From Caprimulgus europaeus (taxonomy: Eukaryota; Chordata; Aves; Caprimulgiformes; Caprimulgidae), in the NCBI GenBank assembly GCA_907165065.1, contig OU015543.1, forward strand, positions 11,225,501 to 11,289,500: a DNA stretch of 64,000 nucleotides, written 5' to 3'. Position 1 is the first letter of the stretch, and each line of letters begins with the position of its first letter. Shown piece after piece: positions 1-12,059 of the stretch. The translations under genes and the position numbers were made by a program. Under the pieces are notes generated by a model that worked only from the letters and a program-made list of their open reading frames with translations, was not told where the DNA came from and ran no database searches.

Positions 1-1057
1 TGCTCTGTGCTATTTATATCTGTCTTTTAATGTTTAATAAACAAACACTTTTATATTGATACTTTACATCTTTGTAAGGAGGTATTGAATAGGAAGTCTA
101 TGAAACATCCTTTTTCTCCAGCTCTGAGCTTAACCTGTTCAAAGTTATCTTTTATTTCTGTATTTACAATCTCTTCTGCTGTTGAAAGATGAATATACAC
201 AAAATGATGGGGAGGAAAGGTGTTACTTGTAGGGTGATGCTTGCAGAACTGTGTGTTATAAATTTGGTGGTTGATGGTTGGTGAACTGCAGCCTTACCAA
301 CCTCCACTCTACTTAGTCATCTAACCTGAAGCTATCTAAACAATCCAACTTTTCTTTTAAAGCCAAAAACCTCACTCCTATGGCTTTGAAGACATTACTA
401 TGGATATAAGAAAGTTCTATGATTAAAGCTCCCAGCTGGGATGTGTTCCACTCCTTTAAAGTCAGCACAAAAACACTTATTGATCTGCAAGTGCTCTAGG
501 TCATGCTCTGTAGTGAGAACCCCTCTCCCATGTCCTTGCTCCCTAGATATCTGGCTCTGGGTCCAATTTAGGGGATTTTGCACTCCCCATCCTCTTGTAG
601 AGATGTCCCTTAGACATTTGTGGGGAGCTGAGGTGAAATGAGGAATATTAAATATAAAAAAAAACCCCAAAACACTGTTAACAAAAAGTTGTGCTCATTG
701 GGCTCTCGGAGCTGAGAGAACATCAGACACTTTCTGAAACTGTGAACTTCATTGTGGTTTTTTTGTTCTGCAAGAGGAGGCAAGTGAAATCTTTTGCACC
801 ATAAAGATAAGTCTATCTTGTGGGCTAAAGGTAATCAGATTGAGGAACCAAGCAAGCAGAAGATTTACAAGCACAGTTTCAAGTGTCCTGAGGCACACCT
901 TTGGAGATTGCTAGCGAATAGCTTTGTTGGGTAGTTCTGTGGTGAACGTGATATGAAATAATACACAAATGGTGAATCATGATGTGTGCTAACTCTGCTC
1001 TGGGGATTCCAGATCAGAGGCAGAAAGACTGGCTGTAAGTGTGAGAAATTAGGTCCC
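1..1057. other. Non-coding sequence, likely KCNJ16 intron or 5' flank
   Basis: AT-rich unique sequence with no ORF above 90 codons, no recognisable protein similarity and no CR1 similarity. It lies upstream of the last KCNJ16 exon on the same strand, so it is probably KCNJ16 intron. Vertebrate KCNJ16 genes have upstream non-coding exons, but I could not identify one here. Confidence 0.5.
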
Positions 1058-1077
1058 TTTGCAAAGAAGTAGAGAGG

Positions 1078-1248
1078 AGGGAAGGAAGGAAGGAAGGAAG
1101 GAAGGAAGGAAGGAAGGAAGGAAGGAAGGAAGGAAGGAAGGAAGGAAGGAAGGAAGGAAGGAAGGAAGGAAGGAAGGAAGGAAGGAAGGAAGGAAGGAAG
1201 GAAGGAAGGAAGGAAGGAAGGAAGGAAGGAAGGAAGGAAGGAAGGAAG
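1078..1248. repeat. (GGAA)n tetranucleotide microsatellite
   Basis: An essentially perfect GAAG/GGAA tetranucleotide array of about 171 bp, roughly 43 units, all purine on the + strand. Reading frames through it are low-complexity artefacts and not genes. Confidence 0.97.
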
Positions 1249-4200
1249 AGTCTCAATCCTGTCTATAAAAGATTTATTTAGATTTTGAGGCTGGTGGGGT
1301 TTTATTTAAAGGAACAAGTATTTGAGTCAATTCCAAAGCAGCTCAGAAGGTTCCTACTTGTCACATTTCTGGTCTCTGAGCTGAAAGTCTTCCAGGGTTA
1401 CACAACAATGACTAAAACTGGAAACCTTTCAGACCATTTCCAAAATGAAGCAGGAAACTGAGGTGATTGCTAAACCAACGCTAGAGAGATCCACTTCCAT
1501 GTGTGTGAGGTTAGAGTGAGAGTACCCAGTTTCATTTGGAGGTTTGGAGTTGTTTTCTTTTTGATTTCATCTCAGAACAGAATTATTCTGGAACCAAGAT
1601 CTTCACATTGTTTTGCTTAATGTTTTACAAACAGGCTGTTGACTGAAGTTGTCACTGAACAAAAATTCACCCCTACTCGTTTACATAATATAGTTATAAA
1701 ATGGGTGTAGCAATAACTTCTTAGGTATTAGGTTAAGGTGTAATATAGGGATTATCCTCATAAAACACTGAGTCCTAAACTCAAAATATCAAGATAAAAT
1801 TGACATATATAAATTGACAGATGATAAATATGATAAAAAGCCTTGCTTCTGCTAGTGTTTGCTTTGTGGTAGCTCTTCACTGGGTATAAGTAGGAGTTGG
1901 GTTTGTTCCTGTTTCTGCCACTGCGTGACCTTATGACTTCTGAAATACAGGAATTTATTTACCTTTCTTTCATATATAATTGAGGTGAGATTTTCAAAGA
2001 TACCATTTTGGGGGGTGAATATACAGACCTCATGAACACAGCTCTCTGGAGCAGTTCTGCATCTCCCTGAGCATGTTTCAGTATCCAACACAGTAAGATC
2101 CTAGCCTTGCCTTGGCTAATTAAGAATATATCTGATTTTCTGAACTCTGAGTCTGACACATATATGCTTTAGAAGAACTTCTGAACCCTCTCTGCCATTT
2201 ACCCTAATGGAATCTTTGAGATTTCTCTATTTCTATCTTCCTGCCATCCTGCCTAAATACACTGCTTGATTTTTCTCTCTGATATATTTTTTTTGTATTT
2301 GTGGGGGAAAATACATTTATAAGAATAGTTAGCAAAAGCACTGCAAATTTCAGCACACTTCCTCCTCCGAGCAACAGAACAGTATGCAAGAGGAGGCTCA
2401 TGATATGTACAAACATGCCCAGAAATAAAGGAAAAAAAAACCCAACAAACCAAACACAGCAAGTAAAAGCAAAACAAAAAAGGGTGAGAGTTTGTGTATG
2501 TTAGAGAAAGGTGAAAACGCTTCCTGGCAACGTCTGAGAATCATTTGTAGCAACTGATCCATGAGTTTTAGTGAGTAGAGAATGTTTTTAAATCCTCCCC
2601 CACCTCCTTTGTTAATCTTTACCAGGTAGTAGGACCTTTAATGTAATTTGTATGGCTTTCTTAGGGATGGTTAAAATATTTCCCTTTTGAAAAACAAGAT
2701 TTTTTTTAAATGATTCTAAAGTTTAAATTCAGAAGTCTGATTGTAAGTCTGCGGTCTTCTCCCCTCTAAAATTTGATGATAATGATAATAATCTTCAGAC
2801 TGTTCTGCAAAAGGCAGATTGTCTCAGTAGAGTGAGAGCTGAACATCTGGCTCCACAGCCTCGCTGCCTCTCACTTGGAGCAGGAAAATCACGTGCCTGT
2901 TTAAAAGTGTCCCCATGAATGAAGCACAGATCATAACACAGGCTTACATAATTCAGAAACATTGAAGGATTTTTATTTATTTTTTTTTAGACTTCAGTGT
3001 TCTGAGCAACATCAGACAATGTAAAAGAGTTATTAATTATGATGCATGATTATTATTGCACTCAAGAGACTTTAAGAAGTAGCTTGGAAAAATTCAGATT
3101 TTGGCTTACCTTTAAGCACACCCAAAATACTGGGCAACATTTTTAGATGTTTTTGAGTGGCTGAAGATGCTGTTTCCTCAGAATTTTTAAGCACATTTGG
3201 GATTTTAGATCATCTGGGGCATGTCTCCATCGTTCAATGCCAAATGGCACTGAGCAATCCAGTTTTCAACATGATGGAGAGAGATCAACTCGGATCCTGA
3301 GAGCAGTATATGTCTGTTAGCATTGCTCTGCACTGATTTGTTTTTACTCCATCCAGCTTCAGATTGTTTGGTTCTGGTTTAGGAAGCTCTACATCACGTT
3401 TCCTTTCTTATTACAGACATACTTTTGATTGTGTTGCAAAATCCAGTCTAGCATCTTACTAGATGGCTTCATTTCTAGCAGTCAAAAACCCATGACAGGC
3501 ATCCTTGAGCATATATATTGTATATTACTACAACCTGTACTTAGGAGAGGCCCTAAGTAAAGTCAGAGTTCCTACTGCAAGATGCCTCATGAAGTTGTCT
3601 CCTGTGTGTGACAGGCTACTGTAAAATCAGAGTGGACTTTGCTACACAGCTGCATGTGTGACAGCCCATGATTCTCACCAGCACCAATAAAATCTGGAGA
3701 TGCTGCCAGCAAAACACATATGATCTTTGAAATATGATGATTTGCTGATGGCAACAGCAGAGACTGATTCAACTCAGTAGTTTTTGATTCATGAACTTTT
3801 TCAGAGTCCCAGCCTGTTTGTGTTTTCAAGGAACTCCAGTTTGAATCAGTCAATAAGAAAAACAGTATAAGCAGAAGTATGTTTTTTATTTAAGATTATA
3901 TTGGCTCCTGGTTATGATTTGCTTCGTTTTCACACCTCATATTATGAGGTTCTTAAAAAAAATAATAATAATAATAACTCAACAGTTTCCAGTTTTTGTT
4001 TGTTGTTAAATATGACTTCTAAAATGTTAGGTCAAGAGTCCTCAATAAACTAGGCTATGCTGTTTGTTTAAAGCTATGAGTAAAGCAAGTCAGATGAATG
4101 TTTCCAAACACCATATTCCAAGAAGTATTTTTGGAAACATTAATGTTGTGTTTTTTAATGAAGGCCACATTCTGAGACTACGACACCATATGTCACATTC

Positions 4201-5820
4201 ATTTCTCTACTGAAAAAAAAAAAAAAATAAAAAAAAAAAAGAAAAGAAAAAAGAAATGGAAACTCTGTTTGGCTTTTAAGTGTTTTTGGAATAGTGTCTG
4301 TGCATGCTTGTCATTGTTCCTTGGATGGGAGAAGAGTTCTCAGTCTGTTAATCTAGTCCATCCAATATATATCCCACTCTATGGGCCTGACTCTCTGCCT
4401 TGCAGTCTGGGCAGTCATTTATCCTCAGGCAAAGTGAATGAAGAGCTGAAGAAAAAGAGGGAAAAGAGTACCATTAGGAAACTTTTTAAAAAATTCTTTT
4501 TCCATGAATATGTTGGCTTCATTGTAAACCTACATTTGAACTTTTGTCAGCTGAAACCAGCTTAAAAATGGGAAAAGTACTTGTCATTTTTCCATTGAAA
4601 ACTTACAATTTTTGGAAGAATAATGGCAATTTTTCCTTACAAAAATATTTTTTTTTTTTTCTTCAGAAATTTCAGTTAGAACTATGACATTTGGCAAAGA
4701 TTTTGAATCGTTCTAGCTGTGTACCCTGTCACTTCTGCATCTGTGTTTTGTGCTTTAGTGGTTGGGATAGGGTAGAATGAGCTAGAGACCTGCAGGAAAA
4801 AGCATTTGCCTTTTTCAGTGCTGTATCTTACAAGTAATTCATAAACATCCTGTAACTGATTACTTCAGCTAAGTCTTTCCTTTTTTTATTGCATTCCAGA
4901 TGATGAGGACCCAGTTTCTAGCATAAGTTCTTGTTATTAGTCACTAAATGTACAGCCTACTGCTGAAGTTCATATGGTTGCAATCTGCAAAGACATCCAT
5001 TTTTTTTCTCTGATCTGACAGAGGAATCTCCTAATTCACATCACTTCCTAAATTTGTGTCCTCCACAAATTTTATTGACACACTGCATGTTTGTTTCAAA
5101 CTCATTAATAAAAATTTAAATACCTTTTGGCAGCTGGATTGGTTTTTTTCATATAAAGAAATGATTTGTAAGGGTTTCCAGGACCTCAGAGAGCTTTGAA
5201 ATTTAAATATTTTTTCTACAAATTGAACAAATACATCTCTATAATGCTAGTCTAGTAAAATTCAATTTCATGACCAGGTTTTTCTGGGCAATACTGAAAC
5301 ACAAGTAATGATAAATGATTGTGTGGTTGAAACACATCAGCACTGAACTTGCCTCCCCATGCTACTGAAGTCTTATGTCTAAATGAAGGTGTTTTCCTGG
5401 GTATTTCTTCTAATGGAGGAAACCAAACAAACCTGAAGCAAACAGATAATTAACTACCTCAAATATTGGTTAACTTTAAGAGGGTTCATGCCATTTTGAT
5501 GACTGTTCATGAAAGTTCATCTTGATTTGAATGTCACTTCACCAGAACATTAGAAGCGATACCCACAGTGGGGTCATCACAAAGGTTTATTATTTCTGTT
5601 TTCATCTACATACCAGATTTTACCAGTGATATGGGCATTTCTAACTGGTTGAATTTCTAGCTGCCTCATATTTCCAAGCCTAAGTTTTTGAGCTATGTTG
5701 TGTAATGAATGTCAGAGTCTGTACTCTTCAGAAAATATTGCTCATGATAGGCACGGAGTGAATGTATTTAGATTTGGTGTTAGAGTTCTGGCATAGGAAA
5801 TTAAAACAAAAATAAACTTT
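1249..5820. other. KCNJ16: Probable last intron of KCNJ16
   Basis: About 4.6 kb of AT-rich sequence leading to a good splice acceptor at 5836. It contains short A-rich and AAT tracts (for example 3955-3977 and 4213-4253) and no convincing coding region. The ORFs present are below 110 codons with no recognisable similarity. It is assigned as intron from its position only. Confidence 0.45.
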
Positions 5821-5836
5821 TTCTTTTATTTCATAG
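5821..5836 (+). promoter_or_regulatory. KCNJ16: Splice acceptor of the KCNJ16 coding exon
   Basis: A pyrimidine-rich run ends in TTTCATAG, with AG at 5835-5836. The predicted exon therefore starts at 5837, 76 bp before the Kir5.1 start codon. This fits vertebrate KCNJ16, in which the whole coding sequence lies in the last exon after non-coding 5' exons. Confidence 0.7.
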
Positions 5837-5843
5837 ATTTCCA

Positions 5844-5864
5844 ATGAACAAAGAAAACAAATAG
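5844..5864 (+). other. KCNJ16: Short uORF (6 codons plus stop) in the KCNJ16 5' UTR
   Basis: If the acceptor at 5836 is used, the first ATG of this exon is at 5844 and closes at a TAG after six codons, 48 bp before the main ATG. Its start context is weak (C at -3). It could slightly reduce initiation at the main ATG. Translation is not demonstrated. Confidence 0.45.
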
Positions 5865-5912
5865 CCCCTGGGACCACAAGTGTGTTCTGTAAACTGAGGC
5901 CACAAGGCAGAT

Positions 5913-7196
5913 ATGAAAAATATTACTGAACAGAGTGGTGGCTATAGGCCTGTAAACATCCAGGGAAATAAGATCAGTTACAAAGGCACTTGTCAAGAAA
6001 GCCCTGAAATGGGGATGAAAAGATTGCAGAAACGATTTCTCCACAAGGATGGCAGCTGCAATGTGTACTTCAAACACATCTTTGGGGAATGGGAGAGCTA
6101 CGTAGTGGACATATTTACCACGCTGGTGGACATCAAGTGGCGCCATATGTTTGTGATATTCTCATTGTCCTATGTTCTTTCATGGTTGTTCTTTGGACTA
6201 GTCTTCTGGCTGATAGCGATCCAACACGGAGATTTATTCAATGATGAAGAAATAACCCCCTGTGTTGCAAATGTCCATAGCTTCACAGGAGCTTTCCTAT
6301 TCTCCCTTGAGACCCAAACGACCATCGGTTACGGTTACCGCTGTGTTACAGAAGAGTGCTCGGTTGCAATCCTCATGGTTATCCTCCAGTCAGTATTAAG
6401 CTGCATTATTGACACCTTCATCATTGGAGCAGCCTTGGCTAAAATGGCCACAGCTAGGAAAAGAGCTCAGACCATTCGTTTCAGCTACTATGCTGTCGTA
6501 GGGTTAAGGGATGATAAATTTTGCCTCATGTGGCGCATTGGTGATTTCCGGCCAAATCACATGGTTGAGGGCTCTGTACGAGCTCAACTTCTGCGCTACA
6601 AAGAAGATAAGGAAGGGAGAATGACAATGGAATACAAAGACTTGAAGTTGTTAAATGACCAGATCATACTTGTTACACCAGTGACAGTCGTACATGAAAT
6701 TGATAGTGAGAGCCCCTTGTATGGTCTAGACCGGAAAGCTCTGGCCAAGGACAACTTTGAAATCTTGGTCACATTTGTCTACACAGGTGATTCAACAGGA
6801 ACTTCCCATCAGTCAAGAAGCTCATATGTCCCCAGAGAGATTCTTTGGGGCTATAGGTTTAATGATGTCTTACATGTAAAGAAAAAATACTATAAGGTGA
6901 ATTGCTTACAGTTTGAAGAGACTACAGAAGTTTATGCTCCCCACTGCAGTGCCATGCAACTGGATCGGAAGGAGCATGAATGGAACCGAACTGAGAAGAC
7001 ACGGGACAAAGAAGCAGAGAGCTCAGCACTGGAGATCAAGTCATTTAATCCTAACCAAAAGTCATTTAGTGCAGTTGCTCTCATCACTAGTTGTGAAGAT
7101 CCAGAAGACTCAGCCGTCAATCAGCCTTCTGAAGAAGTTTCTTATCAGAAAGCAGCTGTGACCTTAAGTAGGCTATCAATAGAGTCCCAAATCTAG
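5913..7196 (+). CDS. KCNJ16: Inward-rectifier K+ channel Kir5.1
   Basis: Complete 427-residue Kir channel subunit encoded in one exon. The ATG at 5913 is the first in frame (an in-frame TGA is at 5895-5897) and has G at -3. Segments: cytoplasmic N-terminus 1-78, TM1 about 79-103, pore helix about 123-137, selectivity filter TIGYG at 137-141, TM2 about 152-177, then the cytoplasmic immunoglobulin-like domain. The HKDGSCNV motif (44-51) and the CRSS-equivalent QSRSSYVPREILWG segment (300-313) are typical of Kir5.1. The C-terminus ESQI is a class I PDZ ligand. Kir5.1 usually assembles with Kir4.1 (KCNJ10) in kidney and brain and confers pH and PIP2 sensitivity; homomers are mostly silent. Oddities: Asp167 at the rectification-controller position and Ile74 before TM1, where human Kir5.1, from memory, has Asn161 and Thr68. 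The human protein is 418 residues; most extra length is in the divergent N-terminus. Next gene downstream is KCNJ2, same strand. Confidence 0.97.
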   Translation: MKNITEQSGGYRPVNIQGNKISYKGTCQESPEMGMKRLQKRFLHKDGSCNVYFKHIFGEWESYVVDIFTTLVDIKWRHMFVIFSLSYVLSWLFFGLVFWLIAIQHGDLFNDEEITPCVANVHSFTGAFLFSLETQTTIGYGYRCVTEECSVAILMVILQSVLSCIIDTFIIGAALAKMATARKRAQTIRFSYYAVVGLRDDKFCLMWRIGDFRPNHMVEGSVRAQLLRYKEDKEGRMTMEYKDLKLLNDQIILVTPVTVVHEIDSESPLYGLDRKALAKDNFEILVTFVYTGDSTGTSHQSRSSYVPREILWGYRFNDVLHVKKKYYKVNCLQFEETTEVYAPHCSAMQLDRKEHEWNRTEKTRDKEAESSALEIKSFNPNQKSFSAVALITSCEDPEDSAVNQPSEEVSYQKAAVTLSRLSIESQI

Positions 7197-8735
7197 CTTT
7201 TTACTGCCATTAAAATAACTTCCAGCAAATTCTCCCAGCACAGCTTTTAGAATACAATGAACTCATATGCACAAGTATTTATATGATAAACCTCGCTGAC
7301 AGCACGCCTACTTTGTAAGACATTGCTGAGCTGCTAGAAGGAGCTTCACGCTGGTTAACTTGGGTATCAGTAACAGATTAGCATTGGCACAAGAAAACAG
7401 CTCACATTTGGGTTGACTAGACAGCTACTGTACTTGAGCAGACTTATTGTAAACTTTATTACCCTGCAGGGAACAACTTTGGACATACCCGAAGATAGAT
7501 AATGATCTAGATAGGGAACAAAAACAATGTCACGTGCCCTCTAGGTCAGATTTTTTCAAAGCTGTTTAATTTATTTGGAAGGCCAGCTCCTAGTCCCTCT
7601 AGGAGGATCTGAAGGTCCTCCACCATCACAACAAATGCTTGTGCTTTGGTTACAATTGCACCTCTCTATCAGGTCAAATGAAGCCTCCATCCTGGGGTTA
7701 CATTGGTGAATCTATGGGGCTGTTCTTTGTAGGAGAACTGGCAAGAATAACTGAGCCTGGTATTAACTGGGTAGCTTTGGAAACCTGCTTACACCCTGCC
7801 TAATTCTGTGGGATCCACGGTGGGATCCTGGAGAGTTTTTCTCATTTCCTAGTCGTGAGCCATTCCCAGAAGTGCCACTCTCTCAGCAGCTTGAGGTGTG
7901 CGGCACGTCGGCTGCACGAAGATATTGTTACGTGGCTCTGATGGCAAGGAGGGCTGGCCAGACTCTCCCATTTGCACTGTTCAGAAATCAAAATGAGACA
8001 TCAAGTTGGAAATCAGAATCAGCAAAATCAGGTTGAGGCTCAGAGACAAGAGGAGGTTTTTAGAGTGAGCTGTGCAATGTTGTAAATCAAAATGTCTCAT
8101 TTCACGTCAGCCTTGCTTCTCCTTTTAGTATAACACGCTTCCTTAAAAAGACAAAGATCAATCTGGAGAGCAAACAGTGTGATTTTGTCAAAATTAAATA
8201 TTTCTATTCATCCCAAATGACTGTGTAAAAATCATCCTACACAGAGAAATTCAACACACTCAGCTGTCAGCTCAATTTGGCAAAAAGGAAAACGTTCATG
8301 TTTTGAAGTTGTCCGTGACGTGGAAGTTTCACGCTCTGCACATCTCTGTAATTATTCAATAAGCAATATCTCATCATGCTTTCTTTCCTTGATGATTATG
8401 GTTAATTTGCATTGTGTTTAATTATCATGCTAACGTAAAACTAATTATATCTGAATTTGTGGTTTCCTAAAATGGGATTTATCTCACATTAAGTGTTTGC
8501 CTATTTGTTGAGTCTCTCTGTGGTTGTTGGAAACCTTCTTCTGTCTTCACAGGGGAGTTGATCCCACCTTACTCTGGCTTTTTAGGGAGCTGAAGGCAAT
8601 AGGATGTGTTTATCCTGGAAATGTTCATCCCTCTCCTTTTATTGTTGATGAGATGACTGTTGTGGAAATGCTGGCTAACTTTAGGCTTCTAAAATTAGGT
8701 CTGACGAGTCATTCACATCATTCTGACTAATTAAA
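7197..8735 (+). other. KCNJ16: Probable 3' UTR of KCNJ16 (end not resolved)
   Basis: Non-coding sequence directly after the Kir5.1 stop codon. No canonical AATAAA is found in the first 1.8 kb. Candidate variant poly(A) signals are ATTAAA at 8193-8198 and 8730-8735; an AATAAA at 9069-9074 lies in an A-run and is less convincing. The true end cannot be decided from sequence alone. Confidence 0.35.
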
Positions 8736-11700
8736 AGTTTTTATGAGCTCAGCACATTTAATGAAGAAAAATAGCATGCTGAATCTTTTTTTTTTTTCCT
8801 TCCTGAAATTCACTCTATAGTAGTGTTGCTGCATTCTTTTAATGTATCTCACAGTTCTTTTTTGCTAATAATTTGGATATATGTGATCCCTTTAGGTACA
8901 ACCAAGGATATTAACAAGCCTGGGGGGATGTGGTTATTCTGAAGCTCATTAATTAGCCTATTTCATATGCTGAATCATCATCAGCATCCATTAATAACAG
9001 TAGAAGAAAACATCTTATTGTATCTTAGATTTGAACACAGGCAGGCATTGGGGAAATAGTAAAAAAAAAATAAATGGAAAGGAATATATGAAAATGGAAA
9101 AGAGTCTCACTACTACGTGGTGTTGGCAAAAAGACTGTCTGTATTGTATAAAATAGAATATAACCTTCAAGACACGTGAAGTAATCCTTCCATACTCCTC
9201 TGGTTTTGGAGGATCTTGGCTGGGTTGCTTTATTCAGTGTTGGGTACCACACTTTGGAAAAGCCAGGGAATAATTTGAAGAGAATCCAGAGATCTAGAAA
9301 ATATGCCAGGGAGGAAGTAGGGAAATAACTGAAGGTGTTTCAGCCCAAAAAGGGGTTAGGAAACAAGGAAACAGTTCTCAAACAAACAAAAAAAAAAGCA
9401 ATTCAAGAAAGAAGGATAATCTGTTGCCTGTACCTGGTGGGTAGGACAGAACATGGGCTTAAAGTGAAGCCAAAGAGATTGAAGTTAATTAGGAAATGCT
9501 GTTGTAAAGAAGGCGAAGCACCCACAGGTCTGTGGGGTGAGTAACCTCTGTGGTGGTGACTCTTGGGAACCAGTTGAAAAAAAAGCTGTTAGGAGAGATA
9601 CAGAATGGTCAACCTTGCCTTGAACCTTCCTGGCCTGTTTGTCTGTGATCCTATGACTTTCAGAAAAAGGGAATGTCTAACTTGAGTTTAACTTTAAGAA
9701 TGTTTAACTTGTCACTTTTCAAGTACTTGCACACGTGTATTTGCTTAATTACAGAGGTAAAGCTACTCAGAGACATGAGATGCTACCGAGATACGTAATC
9801 AAAATCCCCCAAATAGCTCCAAAAGGTGCAACTTTCAGGTGTTCTTTGTCAAAGTCGTTTCCCTTATCAAGCTGTGGACCCCAGCTGCCTTTCCCTCTCC
9901 CAGTTCTGTACTCTGTGAGCCTCTTGCGGTGAAGAAAATTCTTTCCTCGGCGTGACTTCCCTGTCAGTGCAAGTACCAGGAGCCTGAGTTAGCATTTTGT
10001 CACATGCTGCTTGGTACAGACAGATAGAAATCCGTGAGCATGTATAGCAATGTATGCTTTGGCATGTAAGTCAACCACTAACTGATGAGGGTCAGGAAGA
10101 AACTTCTCTCCTGGGCATGTTAATTCATAACAGGCTACTATACAGTTTCTTCTACTTTTATCTCCAGCATCTGATACCAACCAGTGCTGGAGACAGGATA
10201 CTGGTTGAACCACTCGTCTCAACCAGTCTGGTTTTTTTTTTTCTGGGTTTGTCTCTTTGATATTTTAATTTCATTTATCACAGTATAGAAACTATGTATA
10301 ATAGTGTATAGGAAAGTATGCACTGCATTTTTATGAATAAAGACACAGAAATAAAGAACATACCCCTACCACCACACACCTTGTGAGACCACATTTTACT
10401 TCTCTTCCCTTCAGCCACAGTTTTAAGCTTCCATATCTTAGGCACTAAGAAATGTATAAGGTGCAGAGTTGTCATTTGACTTTAAAAGATGACAAATCAT
10501 AAGCAAAGTTATAAATTCATTCTGTGGAAGCTTCTTAGCTTGAAGTCCATTTGTTTGGAGGAACAAGCCAAACAAAGCCCTGCTCACACACATACACACA
10601 CTTCTGCATGGCAGTGGCATCCAGAGCTTGCATACTTAACCTGCAACCTCCTCACCTGGGGAAGGGTCTTTGATAGCTCCAGGTGGATAAGACAGGAATG
10701 GACAGAGATGTAGAAGGGAAACACAACCACATAAAATGGAGAGACTCCTTCCATACCATCATTTAGGTGGGGCCTGACTGTGCTTTTGATAGAGCTAGTC
10801 CTCACATCCTCCTTACCTAGGAGAGGGCCAAGGAAAGACTCTTGCAGTACACTGGTGTACAACAGCTTTGGTGAGTAGGAGGGAGAATCCTCCTCACCCA
10901 TCTGCTTTTTCTAGATGAGGATGTTTCCTGAGGATTTCCATTTGGCTTTTTTTTTTCTTCCTTTTATTCATCCCCACTGCAGAGCTGAGCAATGCAAAAG
11001 CAAGCAAGCCTCTCAGAAACCCAACAGAAGTAGTGACACATGCATTCTCACAGCAGAAACCCAGACCTAACCCTTGAGTCATCCTTAGGGAATAAATAGA
11101 AGTGTCCACCAGTCCAAAAGTAAGTGTCTGTCTGCATTCTGGGCTGTTCAGTGAGTTGGGAGCTGAAATGAAGCACAAGTGCCCTCTCACTCTCCCAGAG
11201 CATTGCACATGCTCTTGGATCTTCAGCAGAAAGCCAATACATTGGGTTGAAGTTCAGCAGCTTCTTCCCAGCCACCAAGAGACAGCAAATGGCATTTCTC
11301 TCTGCCTCAGCTGGAAGTTGCTCACCCTGTTCCCGTCTTTGCCACAAAATTTACCAGATGAAGGAAAATGTTAACAACAACAAAGAGAAAATACAAACCA
11401 CTTAGCATTGGACTCCTGGGTCGTGATTAGAGCAGCATCTCGGTTATTTTCTCTTGGAAAGTAGCACTATTGTTCTGGGTCAAGATTAGTTTAGGTCAAA
11501 GGGAACAGAAAAGATTATTATATAATTTATTTTTCCAGATTTCCCTACCACCATTTATTAAGGCAGCTGGCGTTTCCTTCCCCATCATCATGTATCATTT
11601 AGTGCATATTTTCTGTGAAGTTGATTTTCAGATGTGGGATATAATAGATATTCCCTTTGTTTATCCCTCCTTTCTGACACACTTTGCAGGAGGTCCAACT

Positions 11701-12059
11701 CCAGGTGCCCACCTAACTTTGGAGTATTACAGTTACTCAGTTACACTCACTTCAGGAAATAACAGGCACCTTTCAGGGTATCAGAAGTGTTTGTGTGGGA
11801 AGAAAAAAATTGCTTGTAAACTTTTTTAGCTCTTAAATCTTTGCTAGTTTTGAGCTGAGAACCTGCAAACCGAAAGAGTTGGTGTCTCTGTGGTGGCCCT
11901 AAGAGGCCCATCTAGGGAAGCAGCTGCCAATAAATTCACTTCCAAGCAGACAAGAGGAAGCGTGACAGAAATGAAACAAGAATGAGACAAGGAGCCATTA
12001 CAGTTTTAGTCTGGGTTGAAAAATGTGGGTTGATGTTTCCATGGGGCTTAAAATCACAA
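8736..12059. other. KCNJ16-KCNJ2 intergenic, unique sequence
   Basis: No gene or recognisable transposon is seen. ORFs are at most 119 codons (for example 11470-11829 on +) and look random, without known motifs. A short CA-rich tract lies near 10586-10601. Confidence 0.5.

Noticed and set aside
6120-6440. Gene conversion from KCNJ2 into KCNJ16 as the source of Ile74 and Asp167
   Set aside because: Neighbouring codons differ at many synonymous positions between the two genes, so no converted tract is visible.
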